The position numbers and the translations under genes were made by a program. Below are positions 20,301-31,197 of a stretch of 64,000 nucleotides of DNA, one piece after another. Positions within the stretch are counted from its first letter, which is position 1. Every line of letters begins with the position of its first letter. Under the pieces are notes generated by a model, which was not told where the DNA came from, did not search any database, and saw only the letters and a program-made list of their open reading frames with translations. The stretch comes from Durusdinium trenchii (Eukaryota; Sar; Dinophyceae; Suessiales; Symbiodiniaceae): the NCBI GenBank assembly GCA_963970005.1, contig CAXAMN010021363.1:188770-252769 (forward strand), read 5' to 3'.

Positions 20301-23300
20301 TCGAGGGCGTCGTGATGCAGTGGCAGTGGATGCCTCAAGTGGTTTGGTGCCTCAGAGGGTGCAAGACTGGAGAGAGGTCAAAACCATTCAAAGCCGCCAA
20401 GGAATGAATGGAGCAAGCTAAGCCCCAGAAACGAAGCACAAACATGCCTCTTGTTTTTTGTTTCTTTTTATAATGACATATATTGGCATAGGTTCACTAT
20501 CAATGTGTTGAGGGCGTAGCCTGAAACCTAGACTGCATGCAGGTATTTTTTTTACTTGTTGATATTCCATATGTAAATATATTCTTGTTATATAATCGTA
20601 TATACAGTGTTTATTCAATATACATATATATATATACATACATACAGTATAGCGGAGGTTAGAGACACTTCGGGAGCAAAGCCTGACAGCAGTAACATAT
20701 AATACTTAATATACTGTATATTATATTTATGGACATGTGCAAAACACGGAGGCAGTCGTGCTCCGAGATCTGCTTTGAGTGGAGCACATCCAAGCAGTGG
20801 GTCTTCCAAACGAATGACGCTCACCGGGAATGTCGATGGACAATTCCAGTCGTCCCCAACACCTGGCTTTGTGAGTCCAGACATAATCCGACCTGTTTCC
20901 TTCCAACATAGTACTGCATGCTCAAAGTTTGGACGGTATAGCATCATTGTTACTGGAACAAGAGTGAACCAAAAATGAAAGACCCAGAAACACCTGAGGG
21001 TGTGGCTCCAGGCACGAACAAGGAAAACACATAATATATATATATATGCTACCCCGCCTAAAAAGAACCACCTTAGCCTTGGATGCAATCATTCAAACAT
21101 TGATATTGCTGCGTGCAGATACAACAGAAGCACTAAAAATATGTTTTTATCCGGCATTTTTTTCCAGTATTTGAAACATTCAATTTAAAAATCATTCAAT
21201 ATTACAAATATTTTCAAAATCTTTTCTTATGCTGAAACGGCTTGTGGAACAGTAGTAAGTCGAACTTAGAGCCAAATCCAAAACAAAACCAAAACCATGG
21301 AGAGAACGTTATTGATTTTGTTAAATTAATTTTATGATGAGAAACGGCTTGTGGAACAGTAACGAATATACTTGAATCTAATGGAAATCTAATAAATACA
21401 AAGCTTTGCACACCACAGGGAAGGTATCCATAGTCCTGATGGTTTTGGAAGTTTTGGAAAACAACAATTTCCATAATTTCCAAAATGTACAAAACTGTCA
21501 GGATTCAATGTATATTCACAAAACCTCTATGTTTTACTTTAAACAAATGGTGCCCTGACACATGAATTTGGGTGGTCCTTTTCTTGGGGGTACCATATAT
21601 ACTTGGATATAGTTGTTGTATATATATATATAGGTTTCCACCCATATAGGCTTCCACCCTCCGCGGTCGGTGCTGGGTGGCGCTTCTTCCTCCAAAAGCG
21701 CGTGCGGCAGGTCCTCTTGGCAGCGCTGGCGCCTCGTGGCATGGAAGCCACCATGTGGCTCGGGTGACAACACTTAAGACTTATGCGAGTCGTCCATGTG
21801 GCTCGCCCACCACCATGCACCATCTGGAAAAACATTTTAACAACTATATAACAGCCGAGTGCTGAGTTTGGCTGTGTGTGTTTTTTGTTTTTTTACCAAG
21901 CCCTGGAGGCTGCCGAGTTCAGCTTGAGGTGGTGGCTTGGTTGGTCCCATCATCGGCCATTTAAGGTTTTGGTTGGTTGATATTCATTCGGTGTGTGTGT
22001 GTGTTTAGTGGGAATTTAAGCGTGCAGGCAACTTGTTTTTCCTTCGCAAACATGTATTGAGGATTGTGTGTGTGTGTGTTACGACCTTTCCTTCAAAGAT
22101 GCCTGGCACGGTAATGTAGACTGTTTATCAACAAAACAAAATCATGAAGAGGTGTTGCAATCCAAATGTTTATTAATCAACAGTTTATAAGTTGATTTAA
22201 CATAGCTAACGTTTGACCCCAGGATGGCACTGTAGGCAAAGCAGAAAACCTAGGTCCTAGATCGTCCTGCTTCTGCTGTCCTGTGGTGCTTTGCTTTGGA
22301 GATTTTTGTCGCTGTCAACCAAAGGGCTCATGAATCTGACATAATCTGACTGAATCTAGCAATTTAAGGCTGGTGTTCACTCCTTTCTTTGCGTGTGCGG
22401 ATCAGCCCTGTGTTCTTGGAGAAAGAGTTCTCATCCACCACCATTCCCATGTTGAATGCCCCGAAAATACTTGACAATTTGGGGCCGCGGTTCAAGAGGT
22501 GTCTTTTCCGAGGTTCCTTTGTTCGCCAACCTGTTTTTCATGTTTGGATTTGTGGCCCTGGAGGTTGGCGCTGCTGGCGGGGTGCCACAACCTGGGTGCC
22601 ACCTTGGGTTCCAACTTCGGCGCGGTGCTACTGGAGATCCTTCACGTGAAGCCACGAGGCGGGGGATTTGTAGAGTGAAGCTGTGAAGCGAGCCGTTAGT
22701 GGAGCATGCTTTGGGTGTTGGAACCTATTCAGTATGAGGGTTGACGGAGGTTTGGTAATCCAATATATTAATCAACAAGATATAGCCATAGCACTTTACC
22801 AACCTGAGGGAACACCTTGATGTTCAGGGTGAACCCGTACACTTCCTCCATGTGTGATCCATGCCTCCACGGCCTTCCGACGGTCGAACGAGGGCGATCC
22901 GGCGATGCGCAGCAGTTCGAGAACCTTTGGATGGCCGTGGCTTGGACGGTACCCGGAGACGTTGGATCAGGGAGGACAGACGGGAGGACAGACGGTATGT
23001 GGGGTCTGATTTTGTTGGGGGTGTCGTGGCAAAAGGGATGAGTGTGTTGAAGATCCCCAGCTCAAGGTGTTCAAGGTGTTCTTTGGAACTGCGTCTTGAC
23101 CCAACAATTTCCTGCCAGGTGTTTTCTTCATCTCCCCTTCTCATTTCGGGATGCGGGTATGTGAGTGGATGATTTTCGGCGGCATCTCGGCATCCCTTCC
23201 AATCACCCGTCCTGGGAACCCCTTCCAAAAAACTTGGGGATTCTGTGACCTCTAGGAGGAAGAAACTACTGGGAGCAAAGGGTATCGCTGCTAAGAGCAA

Positions 23301-23556
23301 GGACGCCACTAGTAGCTCCTGGCCTTACTACTAGGAGCAAGAAGCGGTCAGGTGTTCTTCTGACACATCTGAGGCCGCCATCAGTTCGGTGCTGCTGCTC
23401 TTGGTGGCGCTCTTCTTGCAATACCTGCTGCCGGACTGCACCTGGGCCCAACGCTGCCGCCACGGCGGAGAGAAACCATTTGGAGCCTTCCAAGAGGCCA
23501 ATGTCCTTTCTTCATGCTCAACAGAACCAATTGCACATGGGTCACTTGTTTGTTGA
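14332..23556 (+). CDS. Folate-biopterin transporter (BT1 family, major facilitator type), multi-exon, N-terminus not found
   Basis: A membrane carrier expected to move folates or pterins. Exons supported: 14332 to about 14570 (GFVAKGAFVFAALPAALVLV, a membrane helix, then QEKR); about 14597-14705 (LFGREWNL); 17367-17480 (FYFYTDSKDIYP, ending FFFNT); 17937 to about 18044 (VLGTVGSVFALLGILFY); 20252-20341 (WGIPDHYMVLG and QWQWMPQVV); 21724-21763 (APRGMEATM); 22564 to about 22660 (ALLAGCHNLGATLGSNFGA); 23374-23556 (SSVLLLLVALFLQYLLPD, then a stop at 23554). The GIPDH, MEATM and CHNLG signatures in this order are typical of BT1 carriers. Joins 17480/17937 (phase 0) and 21763/22564 (phase 2) are clean; others are incomplete. 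Possible extra exons lie at 15684-15860 and about 15986-16080. The frame after 18000 changes, so an exon end is unresolved there. Helices 1-5 are not found. Confidence 0.65.
15684..16080 (+). CDS. Two possible exons inside the transporter gene
   Basis: The frame 15684-15860 reads as a plausible soluble segment (SAFEQRHSECFAV, LTAREKTRNWAEM) and ends at GTAAGATG, a canonical donor. After TTTCTCAG near 15984 the next open stretch includes MSRGINFAVALVTAMF, a possible membrane helix. They lie between confident transporter exons and may belong to it or be chance frames. Neither has a motif I recognise. Confidence 0.3.
18045..20251. other. Long transporter intron region with AT microsatellites
   Basis: No confident exon. 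A frame from about 18055 reads QLSWMLDMFFQLN and might be coding, but the join to the exon at 17937 is unclear. A TA tract lies at 19447-19466 and an inverted repeat pair at 18883-18985. Confidence 0.35.
18883..18985. repeat. 13-bp inverted repeat around a 77-nt spacer
   Basis: AAAGGTTCCACCT at 18883-18895 is the reverse complement of AGGTGGAACCTTT at 18973-18985. The spacer has no obvious structure. Confidence 0.8.
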
Positions 23557-25108
23557 ACAGAGTTTATAATATGCTATGGTTATGATCATGTTTATGGTGC
23601 AAATGGAAGAGGTTTGCCACTTTCTTACTGCTATGGCACACTGGGTGTTCTCGGGATTTCCATGAGTCCCGCCTTTAATTCCAGCCTTTGGCTCATCTTG
23701 TGGAGTTTAATATACTATAGATGTATGTATATATATATATACATGTATACTAAGTCAGGGTTGCATACCACTTCAGCCCAAAACCCAGGAGCCTTGCTTC
23801 CACATGGACCCCCACATGACCGTTTTCAGGCAAACGCGCCAAGGCCGGCAGACCGAGAAGATCACGGAGACCAATCCCACAGAAAATTCGCTGCTCCGCC
23901 GTTGGTTGAAGAGCTGAGCCGGTTGAAGTCGTCCTAGCCGAGGATTTCTCGGTTCAACAAGAACTCCTGGGATGCCATGTCAAACGCTAGTCACTAGTCT
24001 TAGTGCAGATATTCTTGGCTCCTTTTGAGTCTTTTTGAGGGACGTAGCAACTGGTGCCCGGCCGGAATTTCCCACAGGCTTCCCATGCCATTCATTAGAC
24101 CCATCGACTCACGAGTGCCCGCGAGCGAGAAAATGGGCACTGCATGGGCACTGCCAGGGGGAAGGTCTTGGAATTTTCCCTCGAAACACAGACACAGATC
24201 AGCCAACCAATTCATGGCAAGGGACATCCTGTTTGGGTGTTTTGGGTAGGACGACCCAGCCCACTAGGTGCGTGGGTTTCCTACCAGGGCACCCATTGGG
24301 TTGGTCCACATCCTGGTACCTCTCTTCAAAGCGGAGATCCATCACTCCGTGAGGAGGGCAGTCGACTTGGAGACCCCTTTAGTCCTGGAGTCTTCTACTC
24401 GACCGGAGCACGGTCCAGCGGAGTCCAGCGAGCAGGAACAACTTTGCCAAGGCGGCCAAATGGAGCCCGGACGGCAGCGCACGGGGCTCGGTTCTGCGGC
24501 TCCGGGCCAACAGGGTGGCGCTTGGTCACTTTGATCCCACGTGGGTGGAACAATATGAGAAGTCAGGACTAGTAGTGGGTTAGAGCATCTTAATTAAGAT
24601 CATTGTTAAAACAGCTATGTTGCCTTTTTCCTTCTTGGAGGTATTGCCATTGCTATTTCAGGACGCACACACACACACTCATTGACACGTTTGATGGGAA
24701 TCCGCGCAAGAAGCACGTCTCAGGAACATCAATAACACGGCCGCTGTTCTTTGAGCTCAAAAGGAACGCACCGTCAACGTCACTTTCACCAGGTGGCTCT
24801 TGCCGTCCATGATGATGAGCTGCTGCGCTTGTACCAGGTGATGCATTTGATTAAGATTGATTAAGCACGATGTTTTTGCTGTGTGGTGGGTGGCGGGTGG
24901 TGGAGAATCCGTAGCTTTGGAACCGTGTCAATTGAATGTATGCTGCCTACAGCATCAACAAACTCTATTTTGGAGGATGTTCATGCCATTTTACACATTT
25001 TGCTATCAAACCAGTGTGTTCCAGGTATAGCTCTACCGAGTCTAGTATTGTACATGGTATCTACTTCCCAAGATTTGCCCCGTTTGATGTGTGTTTTGGG
25101 GGTCATGT
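23557..25108. other. Intergenic region between the transporter gene and the first LTR element
   Basis: Contains a TA/TG tract near 23725-23750 and a short CA run near 24664-24678. Open frames of up to 142 codons at 24144-24572 lack motifs. A stretch ending at 24837 (VHDDELLRLYQ before a GTGATG donor) looks like an exon, but no partner was found. Confidence 0.35.
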
Positions 25109-25110
25109 CA

Positions 25111-25130
25111 TATATATATATATATATATA
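25111..25130. repeat. TA microsatellite at the insertion point of LTR element 1
   Basis: Twenty bases of perfect TA directly before the 5' LTR. The 3' LTR is followed by ATATATATAG at 34301. The element therefore landed in a TA repeat, and a 5-bp ATATA duplication is consistent but not provable. Confidence 0.85.
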
Positions 25131-25266
25131 TGTGAAACTACATGCACCTGCTTGAACCCTGGTCATGCTTCGGTCCGCGGCCATTTCCTTCTTACTGCAT
25201 ACGCAGGGCCCTTGAGCCACTTCGTTCGCGTGAAAGCCATTTGCTGCGCTGCTTCGCGGTTCGTCA
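25131..25266 (+). repeat. 5' LTR of element 1
   Basis: 136 bp, TG...CA ends. It matches 34165-34300 except for G against A in ACCCT(G/A)GTC and A against G in GGCC(A/G)TTTCC. Confidence 0.95.
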
Positions 25267-25267
25267 G

Positions 25268-25280
25268 TGGTAGCGGAGCC
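25268..25280 (+). promoter_or_regulatory. Primer-binding site of element 1
   Basis: TGGTAGCGGAGCC starts one base after the 5' LTR. TGGTA at this position fits pairing with a tRNA ending UACCA. It resembles the initiator-Met tRNA site of plant copia elements (TGGTATCAGAGC) with a few changes. The second LTR element has the same sequence. Confidence 0.7.
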
Positions 25281-25596
25281 GGTGTGACGACCCGGCTCTG
25301 CGACGCCTTCTACCTCTTGGCGGGGGACGCCCCGGCAATAGGACTTGGCGACCTCTTCTTGAAGGCTGTCTTCAACTTCACCTACCAGTTTGACTTTGTG
25401 CGTCTTAGAGCCTTGGGGCAGTGACGTCACTACTTGCTTGTTTTGGTCTACGACCACCTTTTCTTCTTGGCGGCGAAGCCTGAGCTTCCGCCACTTCTTT
25501 GGCTTTGGCCACTTCATCAGGTCTACGCGTGTTCACCTTCCGCGTTGACTTCTTCTTCGCCTACCAGTTTGACTGGACTTCATTGCTTGGCCTATC

Positions 25597-27148
25597 ATGC
25601 AACGGCCTCAACGAACGTGGACTGGCCGGACTTCATCGGCGAGTCCCTCGGCTACAAGTGCGGCGGCGGCTGCAGCACCTACTCCAGAGATGCCAGAAGA
25701 TGGCCCTGGACTATTTCCTGAACACGAACAGCCTCCTTTGCTACCTGAGGTACCTGGACCTGTTCATCGTGCACCACCTGTTCAAGCCTTAGATGATCCT
25801 CTCCAAGAGCAGGATCCTTGGACTCGAGGTGCTGCTTCACGTCGAAGCACTCCCAAAGCTGGCCAGACCGCTGAAGGCCGACGACATGTTGACTATAGAA
25901 TGGATCCCGCCCCGACATGGGGTGGTGACATGCCGGAGAAGAACTACAAGGACTACCACAAGAAGCTACGACTGTGGATGGTCGAAGCTGAAGCTCGCAT
26001 TCCGAGCAACTTGATAGGCAAGCGCATCATCGACTCCATCCCGCTTGGCTCCAAATTGAGCGCCCTCCTTGGTTCCCTGACCGTTGATGAGATCTGTTCC
26101 GATGATGGCCATAGAGTCATTTTGAAGATCATCGAGGAAGCGCATGAGTACTTGAGAGAAAGCTTGGAGCAAGCTTTTGATGATGCAATATTCAAAGGCC
26201 GACGAGATCGTGGAACTTCACTCACGGCCTTCCTGACTGGCAAGAAAGCTGCATTCAATGAATTGAAGAAACAAGGATTGGACCTGTTAGCCTCAGCAGC
26301 TGCATGGGCGACACCTTTTAGGCCACTTGATCCTGAGGCAAGGGTCATTCACTCAGGATCAACGCCAGAGGCTTAAAGTGGTGACGAATGGTTCAATCGA
26401 CTATGTGGAAATTGAGAAGGCCATTCAAAAGGTCTTCGGTGACAAGTTGGACGATCAACATGGTGATCATCCTCATACCCCTCGACGCTGGCGCAGTGCA
26501 ACGTTTTGGGATGCCGATGGCATTGAGGACTATGAAGAGTCTTGGGATAATGGTGATGAGTTTGATGGCTATTCGCCAACTTCGGATGCTCCCACGGAAG
26601 ATGATGACTTGTTTGCTGATCTGGTGTGTCTCAACGACTCCTGGGAGACACAGATGATCTTTCACCAGGAGCTACCCATTGTTATGGATAAAGCTGAAGC
26701 TATGGAGCACATCAGCGGCAACATCGAGGAGATCTTCCTGGAGACTCGTGATCGAATGTTCAAAGGAAAAGGCAAAGGCAAGAAGGGCAAAGGCAAGAGC
26801 AAGAACTTCTCCAAGACCTATCAAGGCTTTGGCAGTGGTCGTGGAGGTTATTTGGACCATCGACGAGCTCTACAACAGACTCGGATGAGCAGAGGCTATG
26901 ACAAGCCTTGGATGCAGAGAGCTGGCAGCCGATTGTCTTTGACAGAGCTCAAAGCAAAAACAAGGTCCAGGTGCCACCAGTGCAAGCAAATTGGACATTG
27001 GAGTCGGGAGTGTCCACAGAGACGATCGAGCCCGACTGCATCAAGCACGACATCTAGCACTGGTTTCTTGCCGGTTTTGGCCACCAGTTTTTCACCCACG
27101 ACCAGCCAGACACAATCGTGGAGGAATATCCTGCGCAGTCCTTCTTGA
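25597..27148 (+). pseudogene. Gag of element 1, frameshifted
   Basis: Two overlapping frames together make one Gag: 25597-26376, then a change near 26335 to 26327-27148, where FTQDQRQRLKVV continues the sense. The N-terminal part is Pro/Ala-rich, the middle has a helical capsid-like region (KLRLWMVEAEARIP, LIGKRIIDSIP), and the end has a basic GKGKGKKGKGKSK run followed by a CCHC knuckle at 26972-27013 (CHQCKQIGHWSREC) for RNA binding. The upstream leader lacks a clear ATG before 25597. Confidence 0.8.
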
Positions 27149-28821
27149 GCTTTTGTTTTGCACAGTATACACCCAAGCCTTCAGGAACAGCACTAGTTGA
27201 CACTGCAGCACAGCATGGATTGGTTGGCATGGAAACGTTGAAACATCATGATGAGTTGTTGAAACAACGTTTTGGACTACAAGTTCAATGGACCACAGAG
27301 TCAGGGGGCATGGTTCGAGGAGTTTGCGGAACTGAGGAAAACACTTCATTGGCCTATGTCCCCATTGGTTTAAGTGGAAAGTCAGGTGTCCTCAAGGTTC
27401 AGGTTGTCCCTGGAGAAATTCCGTTCCTCATTCCAGCTTACTTCCTCGCTGACCTTGAAGCGGTGATTGACATGAAGCATGCCACGATTATGTACATGGC
27501 CCTCGGTGTGACCCAAAAGATGACCAGACTCCCCACTGGACACGTTGCCGTTTCGATCGTGGAGTTCGGTCCTGGGTTCACTGTTCCAGCGACTTTCCGC
27601 TGCTTCAAAAGTCAAGCGTGGAAGATTGACGAAGCCCACTGGTCATCTCACGCTCCCGCAGATGCCCTCCAGCTCAAGGCCATGGGTCCGCTGGCGACGT
27701 TTGCTCTTGCGGCTACTTGTCTCCATTTGCTTGCAAGCCAAGCAGCTTTTCATGCAGCTGACTCGGCAGCCTCAACTACGACAAGTTCGGCAACTACAGA
27801 AGAGGCGCGAGCACTTGGAGCAGCAAGCGCTTTCCTTGGCTCAGCAGGGGCAGAAGATGATGGCCGAGGCTTCATCTGGCAGTACAATGCCAGCACAGGG
27901 CTACTTGAACGTGTCCCGTCCAGAAGATCGAGTACGACCTATGGCATGCATTCGAGGACGCGGTCGCTACCTGGTTCCGGAGTTGGAGAAGTCCCCACAT
28001 TGTGCTCACCTGAAAACCACACACGGTGCAAATCGGATTCTCTCCTACCAGCGCTGCGACCAATGCGGACAGGAGCAGCAGATGCCGCTGACACCTCTTC
28101 AAGACCTACAGCATTGGAACGACACGCTGGTCTATGTGAAATGCGCCTTCTTCGAGAAAGCCACCGAGAGGTTGGAAGCGAAAGTTGCAGCGAAGGAGAA
28201 GGCACGGGGAACTTCAACCAAAAGTTCATCGACATTGCAACCGACTGCAAAGAAGGCTTCAGCTCGAGCGGTCGGGACCTCATCGATGACGGGAACCAGC
28301 AAGATCACAGCGACCAAGTCTCGGTCACGCCCAGTGGTCAAAGAGGAGACGCCAGACGAGTGGCTGGTGTGCAAGGAGGAGGAACAGGAGATGGCGGCCT
28401 TCGAAGCGTTCTCATTGGCGACACGGAGATGGAGACTGGACCCCTGGATCCTCTGGTTCAGACTCACACTCAGCATTGCAGCCTGTGTCGTCTGGGCATG
28501 GCCATCCTGTACATCCACACACCGAGTCAGCGTCTCTACTGGAAATGCGATCGGGACAACTGTTCGATTCGATGGGCAAATCTGGATGCGACCTCCGAGA
28601 TGGCAGATGCGACTTCCGAGATGGCAGTGGGAGTTCTTCTATGTCCCCATTGTCAAACGCACCAGATGCTTCACCTGGATGTGCCTTCCAACAGCCCGGA
28701 GGACGAGACGGAGATCCAGTGCACCAACACGGAGTGCAACCTGGCGATGTACATGTTCGAGTTGCCACTGGTGATGCAGAAGATGGGTGCCTTCGATCTT
28801 CGACGACTTCAGCCCATGTGA
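27118..28821 (+). pseudogene. Protease and zinc-rich region of element 1, frame changing
   Basis: A retropepsin-like motif ALVDTAAQHG has its Asp codon at 27199-27201; Ala in place of the usual Gly after Asp-Thr is known to me from other dinoflagellate copia elements. After about 27700 the sensible frame moves to another register (QKRREHLEQQALSLAQQ, then a CAHL...CDQCG zinc-like motif near 27993-28060) and returns near 28420 for two Cys pairs (CSLC and CPHC) before the stop at 28819. The spacer has no function I recognise. Confidence 0.65.
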
Positions 28822-28829
28822 AACAGGGC

Positions 28830-29216
28830 TGGATGAGCACCATGGTGGACAACCACGACTATGACCAGTCCTTCTTCGAGGTCCTGGACGCCTTGGAGGT
28901 AGACTACAACTGCACTTATGCAACCGCCGGATGCGGTGATGCTGTGTTTGGTGTGGTGCCGGTGTCTTCAAAGCCGACTATCAGCAGACGGATCATCATG
29001 AGCGCTGTGCACGTCACCTACACCCCAGGGGATGGCTATTCTCTGGGCAGCAGTGTGGACTACCTCATCCTCTATGAGTTCGACCGGGACTTTCTCGAGT
29101 ACATGAAGGACACAGAATTCGAAAGTGAGATCACTTTGTCCAGGTCAATGAAGAAAGAGCTGTCGACCTGCCTGGACAATTTGCTCGGTGACCTCACTGT
29201 GTATTGGAATCTATAG
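28830..29216 (+). CDS. Conserved-looking segment before the methyltransferase-like domain of element 1
   Basis: An acidic stretch (SFFEVLDALEVDYNC, YLILYEFDRDFLEYM) ends at TAG 29214-29216. The next frame continues in the same register, so this stop may be a single nonsense change inside one long polyprotein. No known domain seen. Confidence 0.45.
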   Translation, partial: WMSTMVDNHDYDQSFFEVLDALEVDYNCTYATAGCGDAVFGVVPVSSKPTISRRIIMSAVHVTYTPGDGYSLGSSVDYLILYEFDRDFLEYMKDTEFESEITLSRSMKKELSTCLDNLLGDLTVYWNL

Positions 29217-30728
29217 GAGGACAACCATGAGCCAGATGACATCGCAGAAGTGTTTGGCTCTATGACGCCCGATGATGTGATCGAAGTCTACAGCCCTCCA
29301 AGGGTAGTTCAAGCAGCGGCTGCACGTGGCCTGAAAGCTGAGATATCGATTGACCTCCAGACCGGCTATGACCTCAGCTTCAACAAGGAGAAGATCACCA
29401 TTCGTGCACTACTACAACGCCGGAGGCCTCGGCTTTTGATCACTTCACCTCCGTGCACAAAGTTCTCTCCAATGCAAAACCTGCGGCCGCATCCAGAACG
29501 ACTAGAAGATGAATTGCCTGCTGCCATTGAGCATGTGAACTACTCGATGGACCTTCAACAAGATCAAGTATCACGAGGAGGTCATTCATTGCATGAGCAC
29601 CCAGACACAGCGACATCCTGGACGCTCCCGAAGGTTCAACAGTTCCTGGCAAGAGATGAGGTTTTGCTTGTCAAGTCAGATCAGCGCCGTTTTGGCCTAC
29701 GCGCGAGAGAAGGGTTGAACCGCAAGTCGACACTGTTCGCGGTCACATGCGATCAGATTGCAGTGGAGCTCCAGCGGCTGTGCGCAGGTGATCACCCTCA
29801 TGAACCGTTGATTGGTGGTCTACCAGCACGTGCTCAAGAATATCCTCCTGAACTTGTCAAGGCAATCATTGATGGCTTGATTCAGGAGTGGCGAGATCAA
29901 CAGACTGGACAACCACGACACCTTCCTGACCGTGGTGATCTTGAACAATGGTGCGATGAGCTGGATCAAAAGAAGTTCCAATGGCGTGAGTTCCATGGCA
30001 TGGCAGGGCTGGTTCTTCAGCGACCTCAATCAATACCATCTCATGGTCCTGGTCACCGACACCTTCGATGGACTTGGTGCAAGAATCCCTACGATGGTAA
30101 GTGGCTTCAGTTAGAACGAGCCAAGAGTGGAAAAGCCAAGCCATTTGAGGTGACCTTTCCCTACGTGGTGATTCTCTACCAGCACCAGGCCATGGTTCAG
30201 CAGACCTTCGCAGCTGAAGATGCGCCCAAGCGTTCAATCAGTGCCAATGAAAAGATGATGGTGTTGCGAGCTCATGTGAATCTTGGACATCCTAGAGTTC
30301 GTGAGTTTGTGAGATTGCTGAAAGCAGCTGGCACCCGGAATGACATCGTGGACTATGTGCTCAAGGAGTTCACATGTGCTGGCTGTGCAAAAGAGCAGAG
30401 GATGCCCACAAGATTGCCGTCCGCAACACCAAGAACCTATGACTTTAACATTGTGATTGGCATCGACTTGCTGTTTGTCCATGGAGCCTCACCATTGGAA
30501 GAACACCCAGTGCTGAACGTCACCTGCATCGGAACCTTGTACTCCACCTTTACCATGGTCGATGCACATCGCAGATCATCCGCACTGGTGTGGGCCACTT
30601 TTCTGCAGGCATGGCTCCGGGTGTTTGGTTCACCTTCTTTCCTGATATTGGATCAGGGATTGGAATCTGCCGGACATTTTGTCGAAGGCCTTGAGAACCT
30701 GGCCTGGGAAGGCCTTGATGCTGATTGA
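29217..30728 (+). pseudogene. Methyltransferase-like domain fused to the integrase N-terminal half, element 1
   Basis: The first half resembles C5-cytosine methyltransferases: VYSPPRVV near 29286, an acidic SIDLQTGYD after a strand, TSPPCTKFS with the candidate catalytic Cys codon at 29454-29456, then LHEHPDTATSW with Glu at 29595-29597 in the place of the ENV motif. A C-terminal target-recognition region is not evident. The second half is integrase: a zinc HHCC pattern (HVNLGHP ... CAGC) and core GIDLLF with Asp at 30465-30467 and LILDQG with Asp at 30651-30653. The frame is lost near 30700. In the family context this lies between protease and integrase. Confidence 0.7.
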
Positions 30729-31197
30729 TCGCAATGCGCCGTATCAAAACGGTGTCACAGAGAGACGAGGAGGTTTGTTCAAAGAGCTCTATTACAAGAC
30801 CCGGGAACTCCACCAACCTTCCAATCTCCAAGAGGTCAAAGACATGATCCATGAAGTCAGCTGGGCACTTCAAACCTTGACCAACCGTTCCGGCTACTCA
30901 CCTGCACAACGAGCATTTGGCCGGCAACCCAGCTTAGCTCTTGACCTTCTTGGTGATGGTGGACAGTTTGAACTGTCGCAGACAGGTGATGAAGCTTGGA
31001 AGCGATCAGAGGCGATCAGACAAGCTGCACGAAAGGCTTTGGTTGAGATTGATGGCAAAGAACGCCTTGATCGTGCCCTACGTTCCCGACCTCGTCGCGC
31101 TCGAGAAGAACACACCTTCGAGGAGGGAGAACCTGTCTACGTTTGGCGGCAGGGCAAACGAGGCTACCAGGCTAAGGTTGGTCTTGCAAAAGGGTGA
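30679..31197 (+). pseudogene. Integrase C-terminal part of element 1
   Basis: Continues the integrase core in a new frame: NAPYQNGVTERRGG supplies the third acidic residue (Glu codon 30760-30762). The following helical region (WALQTLTNRSGYSPAQRAFG) is typical of copia integrases. The frame stops at 31195. Confidence 0.8.
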
